A DNA stretch of 64,000 bases, from the NCBI GenBank assembly GCA_949840935.1, contig CATKXX010000003.1, positions 62,001 through 126,000 on the forward strand, given 5' to 3'. Of this stretch, positions 8,860-17,350 are shown one piece after another (positions within the stretch are counted from its first letter, which is position 1; each line of letters opens with the position of its first letter). The stretch is from an uncultured Acetatifactor sp. GTDB taxonomy: Bacteria > Bacillota > Clostridia > Lachnospirales > Lachnospiraceae. A program made the position numbers and the translations under genes. A model generated the notes under the pieces. That model made no database searches, was not told the DNA's origin, and saw nothing but the letters and a program-made list of their open reading frames with translations.

Positions 8860-10373
8860 AGAGTGCGTTTAAAAACAGCTTTTTCGGGGTGCTTGGTCAG
8901 CTGGTGCTGATTGTGGTGGGTTTTTTCTGCCAGAGGACAATGAACCTGCTCATGGGGGCGGAGCTGGTAGGGCTGAACGGGGTCATCTCCAATGTGATCG
9001 CCATCCTGTCCGTCTCCGAGCTGGGAATCTCCACGGCGGTGGTCTATAACCTGTATTCGGCCATGGCCCGTCAGAAGGAGGAGGAGATTGCGGGACTGAT
9101 GAACCTGTACCGGAGGGCGTACATCGTTTTCGCGGCGGCCATCTTCGGGCTTGGCATGGCGGTAATGCCGTTTATCCATCTGATACTGAACGAGGTGACG
9201 TTTTCCCTGGGGTATATCCGCCTGGTGTTCCTGCTGTGGCTGGTGAGGACGGTACTGTCGTATCTGCTTTCCTATAAGCGCTCCATATTGATCGCCGACC
9301 AGAGGGAATATCTGATCAGCATTGTCACCCTGATCGTGAACGTGTTGAATTATTCTTCCACCATCCTGATCCTGGAGCTGACCAGGAATTATGTGCTGGC
9401 GCTGGGGGTGAATATCGCGGTGGAGGTGGCCAGCAACCTGTGGCTCGCCGCGTATGTCAACCGGAAATATCCTTATCTGCTACGGCTGCGCAGGGTTCCC
9501 TTGGAGGAGTCCATTGTGGGCAAGGTGATCGACAATATCAAAAATATCTTTGTGATGAGGCTGTTCACAAAGCTGCTCCTGTCCACGGACAAGATCATTG
9601 TCTCCGGTATGATCAACACGGTGATCGCCGGCCTCTATACCAATTACTGCCTGGTGACCCAGTCGGTGTTGAATATCATGGTGGCCTTTGCCAACGCCCT
9701 GAAACCCACGCTGGGGAATCTGTTCCTGGAGGGGGATAAGGAGAAGGATATCCGTGTGCTGCGGCAGATTACCTTCCTGTTTTTTATCACATGTTCCACG
9801 GCGTCGGTGTGCGTCTTCTGCCTGGTCACGCCCTTTGTGAGGGATCTGTGGCTGAATGAGGGATATCTTATGGATATGGGCTTTGTGGCGGCCATGACGG
9901 CCCAGTTCTATGTCACCTCCATGGGGCTGCCCCTGGAAATCGTCATGGGGGTCACAGGGCTGTTTCATAAGGAGCGCAATATCGCAATTCTCACCACCAG
10001 TGTAAATCTGGTGATCTCCCTGGCCCTGGTGGGAAGGCTGGGGGTGGTGGGGATCACCATCGGCACGATCGCAGCCTATCTGGTGCAGATCGGCTGCCGC
10101 ATGGGGGTCTTTTTCCGGGAGTATGCGAAGCGGTCGGTGTTACCGTATCTGGCGGATTTGGCTCAGTACGGGGCGGTCACGCTGGCGGAGGCGGTGATCC
10201 TGTACCGTCTGGCGGGCAGGGTCTACCGGAGCGGTCTGGCAGGCTTTCTCCTGACAGCCCTGCTGGTGGCGTTCCTGGCGCTGGGATGCAGCCTTCTGCC
10301 GTACTGCCGCAGCTGGAAATGGAAAAGCCTTCTGGAGACGGCGGGACGGCTGCTGCGCGGGAGAAGCCGTTGA
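8850..10373 (+). CDS. Wzx-like polysaccharide flippase (MOP superfamily)
   Basis: A 507-residue integral membrane protein with about 12-14 hydrophobic segments, starting MRIKSAFKNSFFGVLGQLVL. The ATG at 8850 overlaps the end of the preceding glycosyltransferase. Its composition and N-terminal pattern match MATE/MOP exporters that flip undecaprenyl-linked repeat units (Wzx), distinct from PelG at 1087. The last bases of the gene form the first copy of a 31-bp tandem duplication (10349-10410), so its stop codon is embedded in the repeat. Together with the DPM1-like enzyme it suggests that a lipid-linked glycan is also made from this locus. Confidence 0.8.
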   Translation: MRIKSAFKNSFFGVLGQLVLIVVGFFCQRTMNLLMGAELVGLNGVISNVIAILSVSELGISTAVVYNLYSAMARQKEEEIAGLMNLYRRAYIVFAAAIFGLGMAVMPFIHLILNEVTFSLGYIRLVFLLWLVRTVLSYLLSYKRSILIADQREYLISIVTLIVNVLNYSSTILILELTRNYVLALGVNIAVEVASNLWLAAYVNRKYPYLLRLRRVPLEESIVGKVIDNIKNIFVMRLFTKLLLSTDKIIVSGMINTVIAGLYTNYCLVTQSVLNIMVAFANALKPTLGNLFLEGDKEKDIRVLRQITFLFFITCSTASVCVFCLVTPFVRDLWLNEGYLMDMGFVAAMTAQFYVTSMGLPLEIVMGVTGLFHKERNIAILTTSVNLVISLALVGRLGVVGITIGTIAAYLVQIGCRMGVFFREYAKRSVLPYLADLAQYGAVTLAEAVILYRLAGRVYRSGLAGFLLTALLVAFLALGCSLLPYCRSWKWKSLLETAGRLLRGRSR

Positions 10374-10410
10374 GGATGAGCTGCTGCGCGGGAGAAGCCG
10401 CTGAGGATGA
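10349..10410. repeat. 31-bp tandem duplication across a stop codon
   Basis: Two adjacent 31-bp copies (10349-10379 and 10380-10410) differ at a single base, and a partial third copy starts at 10411. The first copy contains the stop codon of the flippase gene (10371-10373). The period is not a multiple of three, so the copies add out-of-frame sequence between the flippase stop and the next start rather than extending either protein. Confidence 0.9.
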
Positions 10411-10439
10411 GCTGCTGTGCGGAAAGGGAGGAAGGAATT

Positions 10440-11387
10440 GTGGAAGAATTGATCAGCATTATTGTCCCTGTCTATAAAGTGGAGGAATATCTGCCTGCGT
10501 GTCTGGACAGCCTGGTGCATCAGACCTATAAGAAGCTGGAGATCATCCTGGTGGACGACGCTTCCCCCGACGGCTGCGGGGAAATCTGTGACAGCTATGC
10601 CGCCCGTGACGACAGGATACGGTGTATACACAAGGAGAAAAATGCGGGGCAGGCTGCCGCCAGGAATACCGGTATGGATGTGGCCGGGGGAGAGTATCTG
10701 TTCTTTGCGGACAGTGATGACTGGCTGGCAGAGGACGCCTTGGAGAAGCTCTATGAGGGGCTGAAGCGCCATCGGGCGGACTGTTGTGTGGGCGGCTGTG
10801 TGACTGTGATGGACGGCGGAGGCGGAGAAGGGAAAGCCCCGGTCGGCGGAAAGACCCCGGACGCACGAAGGGGGGAGCGCGTTGAGACGTCCCGGGATGC
10901 CATGCGGCATGTGCTCCTGGATGCCTCTGCGGCCTGGAACCGTCTCTGCAGGAGGGAGATGCTGGAGGGGCTGCGGTTTCCCCTGGACAGAGTGAACGAC
11001 GACGAGTGTTTTATCCTGCGCGCCTATGAGCGCATGGAGAAGATTGTCTTTCTGGACTGCGGCACATACTTTTACCGTAAGAGGGCCAACAGTATTACCA
11101 CATCGGCTTTCTCGGTGAAGATGGTGGACTGCTTTTACAACAGCAGGGATAACCTGGAATTTGTAAAAAAGGCGGCGCCGGAGCTGATTCCCGCCGCTGA
11201 GTACAAGTACTGCAGGAGCCTGTTGTGGTGCTATGTCAACCTGCGCAGGCTTAAGAGGGACGAAAGGGCGGAGACCCTGCGCAGGCAGCTGCGCAGGGAG
11301 ATCCGGAGGAGCCGGAGGACGGCGCTCTCAAACCCGTATCTGAGCTTTCCCCTGAAGGCGCTGGCGCTACTCTGCCAGATCATGTAG
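10440..11387 (+). CDS. GT2-family glycosyltransferase
   Basis: A GT-A enzyme of about 315 residues. I place the start at the GTG at 10440, which has AGGGAGGAAGG directly upstream; the ATG at 10407 lies inside the 31-bp repeat and has no ribosome site. Near the N-terminus is ELISIIVPVYKVEEYLPACL, then LVDDASPDGCGEICDSY (about 37) and FFADSDDWLAEDALEKL (about 90), the canonical GT2 DXD region. The C-terminal third is basic and unassigned. A Gly-rich loop (about 125-145) looks like a linker expansion. The gene ends 8 bases inside the convergent glycosyltransferase gene at 11380. Confidence 0.82.
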   Translation: MEELISIIVPVYKVEEYLPACLDSLVHQTYKKLEIILVDDASPDGCGEICDSYAARDDRIRCIHKEKNAGQAAARNTGMDVAGGEYLFFADSDDWLAEDALEKLYEGLKRHRADCCVGGCVTVMDGGGGEGKAPVGGKTPDARRGERVETSRDAMRHVLLDASAAWNRLCRREMLEGLRFPLDRVNDDECFILRAYERMEKIVFLDCGTYFYRKRANSITTSAFSVKMVDCFYNSRDNLEFVKKAAPELIPAAEYKYCRSLLWCYVNLRRLKRDERAETLRRQLRREIRRSRRTALSNPYLSFPLKALALLCQIM

Positions 11388-12399
11388 GACGCCCCGGCTG
11401 TCCGGGGGAGTGCGGGGGCTGTCCTGCAAAGCCCTCCAGCCAGTGCCCCAGGCTGTAACGCTCCAGGACAGAGGCCGGGCAGGGACGAAAGGGCGCCAGC
11501 AGGAAACGCTGTATTTCTTCCGGGTCAGGGAGGCGGTTTTCGGAGATCACCAAGATATTCCCGGGGTCGTAAAAATCGCAGTCCAGGACGCTGCCGTTGT
11601 TTGTGATCAGCTTTTTCGAGAGAAAGAGCGCTTCCATGACCCGCATGGTAAGGGCGCTCTGCCCTGCCTGGTTGATGTCTAACAGCACGTCGCAGGACTT
11701 CACCAGGGCCAGGTATTCGTTGTAGGAGAGTCTCCTGTCAGACAGGATATCCCGGTAACGTTCCCGGTAGGCAGGGTCGTCCACTGAGGTGAGTATGCGG
11801 ATATCGCAGGTCAGGCCGCTTTCTTCCAGGAGCGGTTTCAGAGAGGCGATAAAAAGGGCGCGTCCCTTGTCGGCGCCCAGGAAAAAGAGCCTGCCCGGCC
11901 CGGCGGGGGCCCTGTAAGGGGTGTAATATTCCATGGGATAGAAAATATGCTGGTATTTCAGGCCGTATGTTTCACAATCCACGGGATCGGTGGAGAATAT
12001 GGCGCTCTTGTCCCGGAAGTGGAGATGCGCTTTGTTGTATCGGTTGACCCTGTTCCAGAAGAAAAGGCAGACCTGGCAACGGGGATTTACGCGGCGGATG
12101 TAGCGTTCCATCCCGCGCTGGTAGCCGTAGTCGAACAGGATCACCCGCTCCGCTTTCCTGGCGGCTGCCTTCCACCGTCCCCAGAACAGGCTCAGGCCGG
12201 GCAGGTGGAACAGGCGCAGAAGCTGGTAGAGCAGGTAGCGGAAGCTTGGCTGCGGGACGCCGAAGGGGGAGAAGACGCTCCCGGCATAGAGGGGGAAGAA
12301 GTAGGCGTCCGATTTTTCGTATATCAGTATGGTGTTGGCCGGAAGGGGATTTCCTGCTTCGGGCATGGGGTGCGCTGTCCTGGCTTCTGATGACTGCAT
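11380..12399 (-). CDS. Putative glycosyltransferase (CgeB/capsule-type)
   Basis: A 339-residue protein starting at the ATG at 12399, which has AGGAGG seven bases upstream. The first 25 residues are polar and probably unstructured. ILIYEKSDAYFFPLYAGSV (about 25-43), a DYGYQRGME stretch (about 90) and a C-terminal region with VLLDINQAGQSALTMRVMEAL followed by SKKLITNNGSVLDCDFYDPGN resemble glycosyltransferases of capsule and spore-coat type in which a late E/D region binds the nucleotide sugar. I could not place it in a named family with certainty. It is transcribed against the neighbouring genes and overlaps the end of the GT2 gene by 8 bases. Confidence 0.6.
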   Translation of the reverse strand: MQSSEARTAHPMPEAGNPLPANTILIYEKSDAYFFPLYAGSVFSPFGVPQPSFRYLLYQLLRLFHLPGLSLFWGRWKAAARKAERVILFDYGYQRGMERYIRRVNPRCQVCLFFWNRVNRYNKAHLHFRDKSAIFSTDPVDCETYGLKYQHIFYPMEYYTPYRAPAGPGRLFFLGADKGRALFIASLKPLLEESGLTCDIRILTSVDDPAYRERYRDILSDRRLSYNEYLALVKSCDVLLDINQAGQSALTMRVMEALFLSKKLITNNGSVLDCDFYDPGNILVISENRLPDPEEIQRFLLAPFRPCPASVLERYSLGHWLEGFAGQPPHSPGQPGRPT

Positions 12400-12560
12400 G
12401 GGATGTCCTCCTGTTTTTGTGATTTTCCCTGATGATACCATAAAACCGGGAGTTTGGGTACAGCCTGGGCGGAAATCTGCTGACTTTTAGTAAAATCCGT
12501 GTTATGATTGCCTGAGAATGATTCCGGAAGGAGTCCGCAGGCATAATTTGTGATGGGAGC

Positions 12561-13742
12561 GTGGTGGAAATGGACGATAGGGAAGTGCTGGTCAGTATTA
12601 TAGTGCCGGTGTATAAGACGGAGAAATATCTGGACGAATGTATGCAGAGTATCCTGCGGCAGGATTATCCGGCGCTTGAGATCCTGCTGATCGACGACGG
12701 CTCGCCTGACAACTGCCCGGCGCTCTGCGAGGGCTATGCGGCTGCCCGGGAGAACGTCAGGGTGATCCATCAGGAGAATAAGGGGCTGGGGCTGTCCCGC
12801 AATACGGGGATGGATGCGGCCCGCGGAAAATATATTTTCTTTATCGACTCGGACGACTGCCTGGACGGTGAGGGCGCGATCCGGCTGCTGGTGGAGAAGG
12901 CGGAGGAGGAAGGGGCGGACATTACGGTGGGCTGCTACCGCAGGTTCAACGCCTCCGGCATCCGCCAGGTGAACCGTCATCACCTTCACGGGGGAGCGTA
13001 TACCAGGACGGTGGATTTCCGCTTTAAGGGTTTTTATATGTACGGGCATCTGGCCCATAACTGGGGACAGCTGTACCGGAGGGATTTCCTGGACAGGCAT
13101 GGGCTCAGATGCCGGGCTTATCCCTTTACCCAGGACAAGGCGCACAATATGGACTGCTATGTGTATCATCCCCAATATGCCTTTATTGAGGACAGCATCT
13201 ATCTGTACCGGGTCAACGAGGAGTCGGTGACATTCCGCTATAAGGAGAACCTGATGCCTGTCTGGATCGCCATAGCGGCGGATTTTAATGCCTTTATGGA
13301 GAGCCGGGGGATTCCGGAAGACTACGGGGACTGGACGGCCCTGCACTTCTTTTTCGGCAGCTTCTTCCTGGTGAAACAGGAGCTGCAGTTTAAGGAGCAC
13401 GGGATCCGGGAAGGCGTCCGTGTGATGCGCAGGTACGGGGAAGAACCCCTGGTCAGGGAGGCTATGGCCGCGCTTGCAGGGGGTCGGTATCTGAGAGAGA
13501 TTTCCGCCGTGTCATGGCGCATCCTGATCCGGGGGGCGTCCTTCCTGTTCCACATCCGCGCTTATTTCCTGTTTACAGCGGGGATTGCGCTGCTGCGGAG
13601 GCTGCGGGTGGACAGCAGGATCACGGAATCCCGCAACAGAAGCGCGGGGGGTACTCCTGGTGTCGATATCGATAGGGACGATGCAGGATGTGATGCCAAT
13701 AGGGACAGGACGAAGTGTGAACCGGAGAAGCGGGGGGAATGA
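12561..13742 (+). CDS. GT2-family glycosyltransferase
   Basis: A GT-A enzyme of up to 393 residues. The start is uncertain between GTG 12561 and ATG 12570. It has LVSIIVPVYKTEKYLDEC (about 10), IDDGSPDNCPALCEGYA (about 47) and FFIDSDDCLDGEGAIRLL (about 93), the GT2 donor site. The C-terminal 40 residues are unusual: they are rich in Asp, Arg and Asn (GVDIDRDDAGCDANRDR), unlike the rest of the protein, and may be a low-complexity expansion. The stop overlaps the next start by four bases, so the two are co-transcribed. Confidence 0.82.
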   Translation: MVEMDDREVLVSIIVPVYKTEKYLDECMQSILRQDYPALEILLIDDGSPDNCPALCEGYAAARENVRVIHQENKGLGLSRNTGMDAARGKYIFFIDSDDCLDGEGAIRLLVEKAEEEGADITVGCYRRFNASGIRQVNRHHLHGGAYTRTVDFRFKGFYMYGHLAHNWGQLYRRDFLDRHGLRCRAYPFTQDKAHNMDCYVYHPQYAFIEDSIYLYRVNEESVTFRYKENLMPVWIAIAADFNAFMESRGIPEDYGDWTALHFFFGSFFLVKQELQFKEHGIREGVRVMRRYGEEPLVREAMAALAGGRYLREISAVSWRILIRGASFLFHIRAYFLFTAGIALLRRLRVDSRITESRNRSAGGTPGVDIDRDDAGCDANRDRTKCEPEKRGE

Positions 13743-14947
13743 CGATGGGTACAAAGCTGAACAAGGAACAGGAAGCCCTTTGCCTGCTCCTCTGCCAGGC
13801 CCTGACCGGACAGCGCTCTCCTTCTCCGGCAGGCATTTTCCGGCAGGCGGATATGGGGAAGGTCATACAGACGGCGCAGCAGCATAAGGTGCTGCCGCTG
13901 TTGTATGAGGTACTGTGCGAGGAGGGGACGGGAGGGGCTTTGAAGGATGCGGACAGGAAGCTGACAGAGAGGGGCTCCCGCATTGCGGCGAAGCAGAGCT
14001 ACCGCCTGCTGTTTCTGACCCGCAGCCTGACGGAGGCGCTGGAGGAGGCGGGAGTGCCCGTGCTGGTGTTGAAGGGGGCCGGTGTGGGGGCGTTGTACCC
14101 GGTGCCCGAGATGCGCAAATCGGGGGATGTGGATCTGCTGATACCGGAGGACAGGCTGGAGGATGCCTCAGAGCTTCTGGCGGGAAAGGACTTCCTGGTC
14201 AAGCAGAGCCAGCATGCCAATCATCATCTCGCCTTCCGCTCCGGGGACGGGATAGACCTGGAGCTTCATACCATGCTGGCGGAGCCCTTCCGGGACAACG
14301 GGATCAACCAGTGCATGAAGCGGCTGGCGCCGGAATACTTTGCCCAAAGGGAATACAGGGACTGTATGGGGATTCGTCTGCCTGTTCCCGGGGAGGCGCA
14401 CCAGGCGCTGCAGCTGCTGCTTCATATGCTGCAGCATTTCCTGCGCGCCGGGTTCGGCCTGAAGCTGCTCTGTGACTGGGTGGTATTCTGGAACCGGCAG
14501 GAGGTACAGGGGATCGTCCCCGAATTCCTGCGGCTGGCGGAAGACTGCCATGTCAGGGAATTTTCGGATACAGTGACCATGGTCTGCAGGGAATTCCTGG
14601 GCCTGAGAGGGGATCTGCCCATGGGGCGCAGCCGCGACAGAAGGCTGGCGGAAGAATTCCTGCTGGATGTCTTTGCCGCGGAGGAATTCGGAAAGGCGGA
14701 CAAGGACCGCATGGTCATTGTGCAGGAAAACAGCCTGTGGGCATACATGAAGGAATTTCATTATCAGATGAAGCTGAACCATCCCAAGGCCTCGCCCCAT
14801 GTCATCCTGTGGCCTGCGCTGTGGGTGGTCACGCTGGTGGTGTTTTTGCGGAACAACCGGAAGCTGAACCGGGGCAGGGCCAGGGACATCCTGCGCAACG
14901 CCGGGGACAGGAGCAGGCTGCTGCAGCAGATCGGGCTGGACAGGTAG
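13739..14947 (+). CDS. NTP_transf_5 family nucleotidyltransferase-like protein
   Basis: A 402-residue protein of the family of uncharacterised nucleotidyltransferases found in polysaccharide and peptide-modification loci. Key stretches are VPVLVLKGAGVGALYP (about residue 106) and EMRKSGDVDLLIPEDRLEDA (about 125), which carries the GD-VDL motif of the nucleotidyltransferase fold, then HHLAFRSGDGIDLELHTML (about 162). A C-terminal hydrophobic stretch (WPALWVVTLVVFL, about 358) may associate with the membrane. The substrate is not known; transfer of a nucleotide or phospho-group to a polymer component is possible. It is coupled to the preceding GT2 gene. Confidence 0.7.
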   Translation: MTMGTKLNKEQEALCLLLCQALTGQRSPSPAGIFRQADMGKVIQTAQQHKVLPLLYEVLCEEGTGGALKDADRKLTERGSRIAAKQSYRLLFLTRSLTEALEEAGVPVLVLKGAGVGALYPVPEMRKSGDVDLLIPEDRLEDASELLAGKDFLVKQSQHANHHLAFRSGDGIDLELHTMLAEPFRDNGINQCMKRLAPEYFAQREYRDCMGIRLPVPGEAHQALQLLLHMLQHFLRAGFGLKLLCDWVVFWNRQEVQGIVPEFLRLAEDCHVREFSDTVTMVCREFLGLRGDLPMGRSRDRRLAEEFLLDVFAAEEFGKADKDRMVIVQENSLWAYMKEFHYQMKLNHPKASPHVILWPALWVVTLVVFLRNNRKLNRGRARDILRNAGDRSRLLQQIGLDR

Positions 14948-15010
14948 CAGACAGCAGATCAGGCTGGACAGGCAGCCGGCATCAGATCGGGCTGTGGCAG
15001 GCATCGGCGT
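14927..15010. repeat. 28-bp tandem repeat, three copies at a gene end
   Basis: Three degenerate copies with an exact 28-base period start at 14927, 14955 and 14983, each beginning CAGATC(A/G)GGCTG. The first copy encodes the last residues and stop of the NTP_transf_5 gene. The remaining bases up to 15100 hold nothing else recognisable except the ribosome site of the next gene. Confidence 0.85.
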
Positions 15011-15100
15011 AACATGTATGAAGAAAGGGCCTTTGGCAAATATTATTTTTAAGAAGGAAATGACAGGACGCATTGCGCGGCAGGGAAGGAGACGGGTAAA

Positions 15101-16090
15101 ATGTGGATGATATACGCTTTGGGGTCGGCTTTTTTTGCGGGAGTGACTTCGATTCTTGCAAAGTGCGGAATTCGGAGGACGGATTCCAATGTGGCTACGG
15201 CAGTCCGCACTATAGTAGTCCTTGTTTTCTCATGGATCATGGTCTTCCTGGTGGGGGCCCAGGGGGAGATCGCCTCTGTGGAGGGAGGGACATGGCTCTG
15301 CCTGATCCTGTCGGGGCTCGCCACAGGTGCGTCCTGGCTGTGCTATTTCAGGGCTCTGCAGACAGGGGATGTGAACAAGGTCGTGCCCATCGATAAGTCC
15401 AGCACGATATTGACCATCCTTTTCGCGTTCCTGTTTTTGCACGAGAGTGTCAGCCCGCTGAAGGTAGCCAGCGTTATATTGATTGGTGCGGGAACCTGGC
15501 TGATGATACAGAGGGCGGTGGGCGGAAAAGCAACGTCCGGTGGGACAGCGGCGGCAGGCGTGAGGGAAGCGCCCGGCGGAGAGGCGGCTTCTGGCGGAAG
15601 GGAAACGTCCGGGCGGAGAGAACCTGCAGGCCCCGGGGCAGGCCATCCAGGGAAAGCATGGTTCCTGTATGCCTGTCTCTCCGCGGTCTTTGCCAGCCTT
15701 ACCGCGATTCTGGGCAAGGTTGGCATCAGCGGCCTGAATTCCAATCTGGGGACAGCTATCCGCACGGCGGTAGTGCTGGTCATGGCGTGGGTGGTGGTAT
15801 TCGTCACGAAGAAACAGCACACTGTCAGGGAAATCCCGGGGCGGGAGCTCCTTTTCATCTGTCTCTCGGGGCTTGCCACAGGCGGCTCCTGGCTGTGCTA
15901 TTATAAGGCGCTGCAGGAAGGGCCGGCCAGTGTGGTGGTTCCTGTGGATAAGCTGAGTATCCTGGTGACGATCCTGTTCTCTTATGTCGTCTTTCGGGAG
16001 AAGCTTTCCAAAAGGGCGTTTCTGGGGCTGCTGTTGATTGTGGCAGGGACGGTGCTGATGATTGCTGCCGATGGGATATTCGGGACATAA
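15101..16090 (+). CDS. EamA/DMT-family transporter with expanded linker
   Basis: A 329-residue membrane protein made of two EamA repeats of five helices each (about residues 1-140 and 188-329). The repeats align visibly: SFAKCGI/LGKVGI and GASWLCYFRALQTGDVNKVVPIDKSS against GSWLCYYKALQEGPASVVVPVDKLS. The joining loop (about 145-187) is a Gly/Ala/Arg/Glu-rich low-complexity stretch, much longer than usual and likely expanded. It probably exports or imports a small metabolite; the substrate is unknown. The start at 15101 has GGAAGGAGACGG upstream. Confidence 0.8.
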   Translation: MWMIYALGSAFFAGVTSILAKCGIRRTDSNVATAVRTIVVLVFSWIMVFLVGAQGEIASVEGGTWLCLILSGLATGASWLCYFRALQTGDVNKVVPIDKSSTILTILFAFLFLHESVSPLKVASVILIGAGTWLMIQRAVGGKATSGGTAAAGVREAPGGEAASGGRETSGRREPAGPGAGHPGKAWFLYACLSAVFASLTAILGKVGISGLNSNLGTAIRTAVVLVMAWVVVFVTKKQHTVREIPGRELLFICLSGLATGGSWLCYYKALQEGPASVVVPVDKLSILVTILFSYVVFREKLSKRAFLGLLLIVAGTVLMIAADGIFGT

Positions 16091-16100
16091 TACAATATGA

Positions 16101-16156
16101 TTGAATAAAAAATCAATAAAAGTATAAATATTCAATACAAAATGAATATTTATGCA
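16101..16156 (+). promoter_or_regulatory. ARG-box-like operators with promoter, upstream of argC
   Basis: Two sites resemble the ArgR/AhrC box core TGAATAAAAATTCA. TGAATAAAAAATCA (16102-16115) has one mismatch and TGAATATTTATGCA (16143-16156) is a weaker match. A possible sigma-A promoter, TTGAAT, 16 bases, TATAAA (16101-16128), overlaps the first box, as expected for arginine repression of the operon that follows. A second promoter candidate lies nearer the gene at 16195. Confidence 0.6.
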
Positions 16157-16194
16157 TAAACTCTTATAAAACATGCATAAAGATAAAAAAACAG

Positions 16195-16222
16195 TGGACA
16201 TTTGCATAAAAAGTGATATGAT
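16195..16222 (+). promoter_or_regulatory. Candidate sigma-A promoter of argC
   Basis: TGGACA (16195-16200), 16 bases, TATGAT (16217-16222), about 47 bases before the argC start. It lies in a strongly AT-rich intergenic stretch. Confidence 0.5.
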
Positions 16223-16268
16223 TACAAAAGACACTGCCATAAAGGGCGCAGTCTGAATGGAGGAAATT

Positions 16269-17327
16269 ATGATCAGAGTGGGAATTATAGGAGCCACCGG
16301 CTATGCGGGAGGAGAGCTTGTACGCCTTCTGGCGAATCACAGGGAAGCAGAGATCGTATGGTACGGCTCCAGAAGCTACATAGATAAGAGGTACAGCGAG
16401 GTGTACCAGAATATGTTCCAGATCGTGGAGGATGTCTGCAGGGACGACAATCTGGCCCAGCTGGCGGAACAGGTGGATGTCATTTTTACCGCCACCCCCC
16501 AGGGGTTCCTGGCAGGGCTTTTAACAGAAGAAATCCTCTCCAGGGTAAAGATCGTGGATCTGTCCGCGGATTACCGCATCAAGGATGTGGCTGTCTATGA
16601 GAAATGGTACGGCATAGAGCATAAGTCGCCTCAGTTTATCCCCGAGGCGGTGTACGGCCTGTGCGAGATCAACCGGGGGCAGATCACGGGGAAAACGCGG
16701 CTTGTGGCGAACCCCGGCTGTTACACCACCTGCTCCATCCTGACGGCATATCCCCTGGTGAAGGAAGGGCTGATTGATGTGGACACCCTCATCGTGGACG
16801 CCAAATCAGGTACTTCCGGTGCGGGCAGGGGGGCAAAGGTGCCCAATCTGTTCTGCGAGGTCAACGAGAATATGAAGGCTTACGGCGTTGCAAGCCACCG
16901 CCACACCCCGGAGATCGAGGAGCAGCTGGGCTATGCGGGGAATTGTCAGGTGACCATCAGCTTTACGCCCCATCTGGTTCCCATGAACAGGGGCATTCTG
17001 GTCACGGAGTACGCTTCCTTAAAGAGGAAAGCCGACGGCGCACTCCCCTCCAATGAGGAGATCAGGGCGGTGTATGAGAAATATTATGCCGCCGAAAAGT
17101 TTGTCCGTGTCCTGGAGAAGGGCGTCTGTCCCGAGACGAAGTGGGTGGAGGGCAGTAATTATGTGGACATTAATTTTGTCATTGACGGGCGCACCGGCCG
17201 CATTATCATGATGGGGGCCCTGGACAACCTGGTAAAAGGAGCCGCGGGGCAGGCGGTACAGAATATGAACCTGCTGTTCGGCCTGAAAGAGAGTGAGGGG
17301 CTGGAGCTGGTTCCCTGCTTCCCTTAA
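16269..17327 (+). CDS. argC: N-acetyl-gamma-glutamyl-phosphate reductase
   Basis: A 352-residue protein that reduces N-acetylglutamyl phosphate to the semialdehyde with NADPH, the third step of arginine synthesis. The start at 16269 has GGAGG five bases upstream; an ATG at 16257 would place that site inside the gene. The N-terminus RVGIIGATGYAGGELVRLL is the Rossmann dinucleotide site. VANPGCYTTCSILTAYPL (about 148) holds the catalytic Cys, and GVASHRHTPEIEEQL (about 208) the catalytic His. It is the first gene of the arg operon and is probably controlled by the ARG boxes upstream. Confidence 0.95.
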   Translation: MIRVGIIGATGYAGGELVRLLANHREAEIVWYGSRSYIDKRYSEVYQNMFQIVEDVCRDDNLAQLAEQVDVIFTATPQGFLAGLLTEEILSRVKIVDLSADYRIKDVAVYEKWYGIEHKSPQFIPEAVYGLCEINRGQITGKTRLVANPGCYTTCSILTAYPLVKEGLIDVDTLIVDAKSGTSGAGRGAKVPNLFCEVNENMKAYGVASHRHTPEIEEQLGYAGNCQVTISFTPHLVPMNRGILVTEYASLKRKADGALPSNEEIRAVYEKYYAAEKFVRVLEKGVCPETKWVEGSNYVDINFVIDGRTGRIIMMGALDNLVKGAAGQAVQNMNLLFGLKESEGLELVPCFP

Positions 17328-17350
17328 AGCATGAAAGGATAAAACAGAAA

